Positions 5,506 through 5,651 of a stretch of DNA of 5,651 nucleotides are shown one piece after another. Origin of the DNA: Lachnospiraceae bacterium UBA3863 (GTDB taxonomy: Bacteria > Bacillota > Clostridia > Lachnospirales > Lachnospiraceae); contig DGGX01000243.1 in assembly GCA_002392385.1 (NCBI GenBank), forward strand, positions 1-5,651. The letters run 5' to 3'. The translations under genes and the position numbers were made by a program. Position 1 is the first letter of the stretch, and each line of letters starts with the position of its first letter. The notes below the pieces were generated by a model. It had not been told where the DNA came from. It was given only the letters and a program-made list of their open reading frames with translations, and did no database searches.

Positions 5506-5651
5506 TTAGTCTCCACTAACAAAGCTTCCGTTACTGTTCACCGCCCAGCCAGAATCAATACCTGAGAGCGGTGCTGAGTACATGTCAGAGTCCCTACAGA
5601 CATGTACTGCAATCTGCAGTACACCACTGTAGGAACTGAAAACACATATTT
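5506..5651 (-). CDS. Possible 3' end of an unrecognised gene (partial)
   Basis: One minus-strand frame is open from the window edge to a TAA at 5506-5508, about 48 codons, ending in GWAVNSNGSFVSGD. The Gly/Ser/Asn-rich end looks like real protein and stops just before a plausible promoter, which is a sensible gene boundary. Against this, 48 open codons can occur by chance at roughly one in ten, and the same bases form strong inverted repeats, which is unusual in coding DNA. No family is recognised. Confidence 0.3.
   Translation of the reverse strand, partial: ICVFSSYSGVLQIAVHVCRDSDMYSAPLSGIDSGWAVNSNGSFVSGD
5539..5633. repeat. Cluster of inverted repeats with alternative pairings
   Basis: Three structures are visible. 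CACCGC (5539-5544) pairs with GCGGTG (5568-5573). AGTACATGTC (5577-5586) pairs perfectly with GACATGTACT (5599-5608) around 12 nt. TGTACTGCA (5603-5611) pairs perfectly with TGCAGTACA (5615-5623) around a 3-nt loop, and that stem is extended after a 3x3 internal loop by CCTACAG (5593-5599) with CTGTAGG (5627-5633). The second and third structures share bases 5599-5608 and cannot form together. The strand is undecided because all pairs are Watson-Crick. Confidence 0.7.

Overview
The window looks like chromosomal DNA of a moderately GC-rich Firmicute, probably a clostridial or Lachnospiraceae-type gut bacterium. This rests on the strong AGGAGG-type ribosome binding sites, a TGnTATAAT extended -10 box, and the flavour of the proteins (a DUF3427 helicase and a short arsenate-reductase-family protein). 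The taxon is an inference. No rRNA, tRNA, CRISPR array or transposase gene was seen. All credible genes read on the minus strand, so in transcription order they run from high to low coordinates.

Right edge (5651 to about 5500): a region rich in inverted repeats with two mutually exclusive stem-loops. It may overlap the 3' end of an unrecognised minus-strand gene. Next comes a probable promoter (about 5469-5496) and a roughly 75-nt leader with an A/U-rich hairpin. These precede a 214-aa protein with a Cys/His zinc-ribbon-like N-terminus (4743-5387) whose function I do not recognise.

Middle: a 264-bp gap (4479-4742) holds a very stable GC-rich hairpin and an extended -10 promoter. The promoter drives a small operon: an arsenate-reductase-family (ArsC/Spx-like thioredoxin fold) protein whose expected catalytic cysteine is serine (4137-4478), and, 4 nt later, a 975-aa nuclease-helicase (1205-4132). 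The latter combines a one-motif phospholipase-D-type nuclease domain, a complete superfamily 2 helicase core and a C-terminal DUF3427 region. It carries an in-frame array of seven 15-bp repeats between the nuclease and helicase parts.

Left: 109 nt further on lies a second, diverged PLD-helicase gene (49-1095). It is cut off exactly inside its Walker B/DEAH motif. Beyond the break at about position 85 the reading frame runs through a few foreign codons into a 22-bp imperfect stem-loop with a T tract, which looks like either a terminator or the end of an inserted element.

The most interesting picture is a tandem pair of PLD nuclease-SF2 helicase paralogues, one intact and one apparently broken by insertion or recombination, transcribed behind a redox-fold protein that has lost its active cysteine. 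A role in DNA defence or restriction is plausible from the architecture but is not demonstrated by the sequence.
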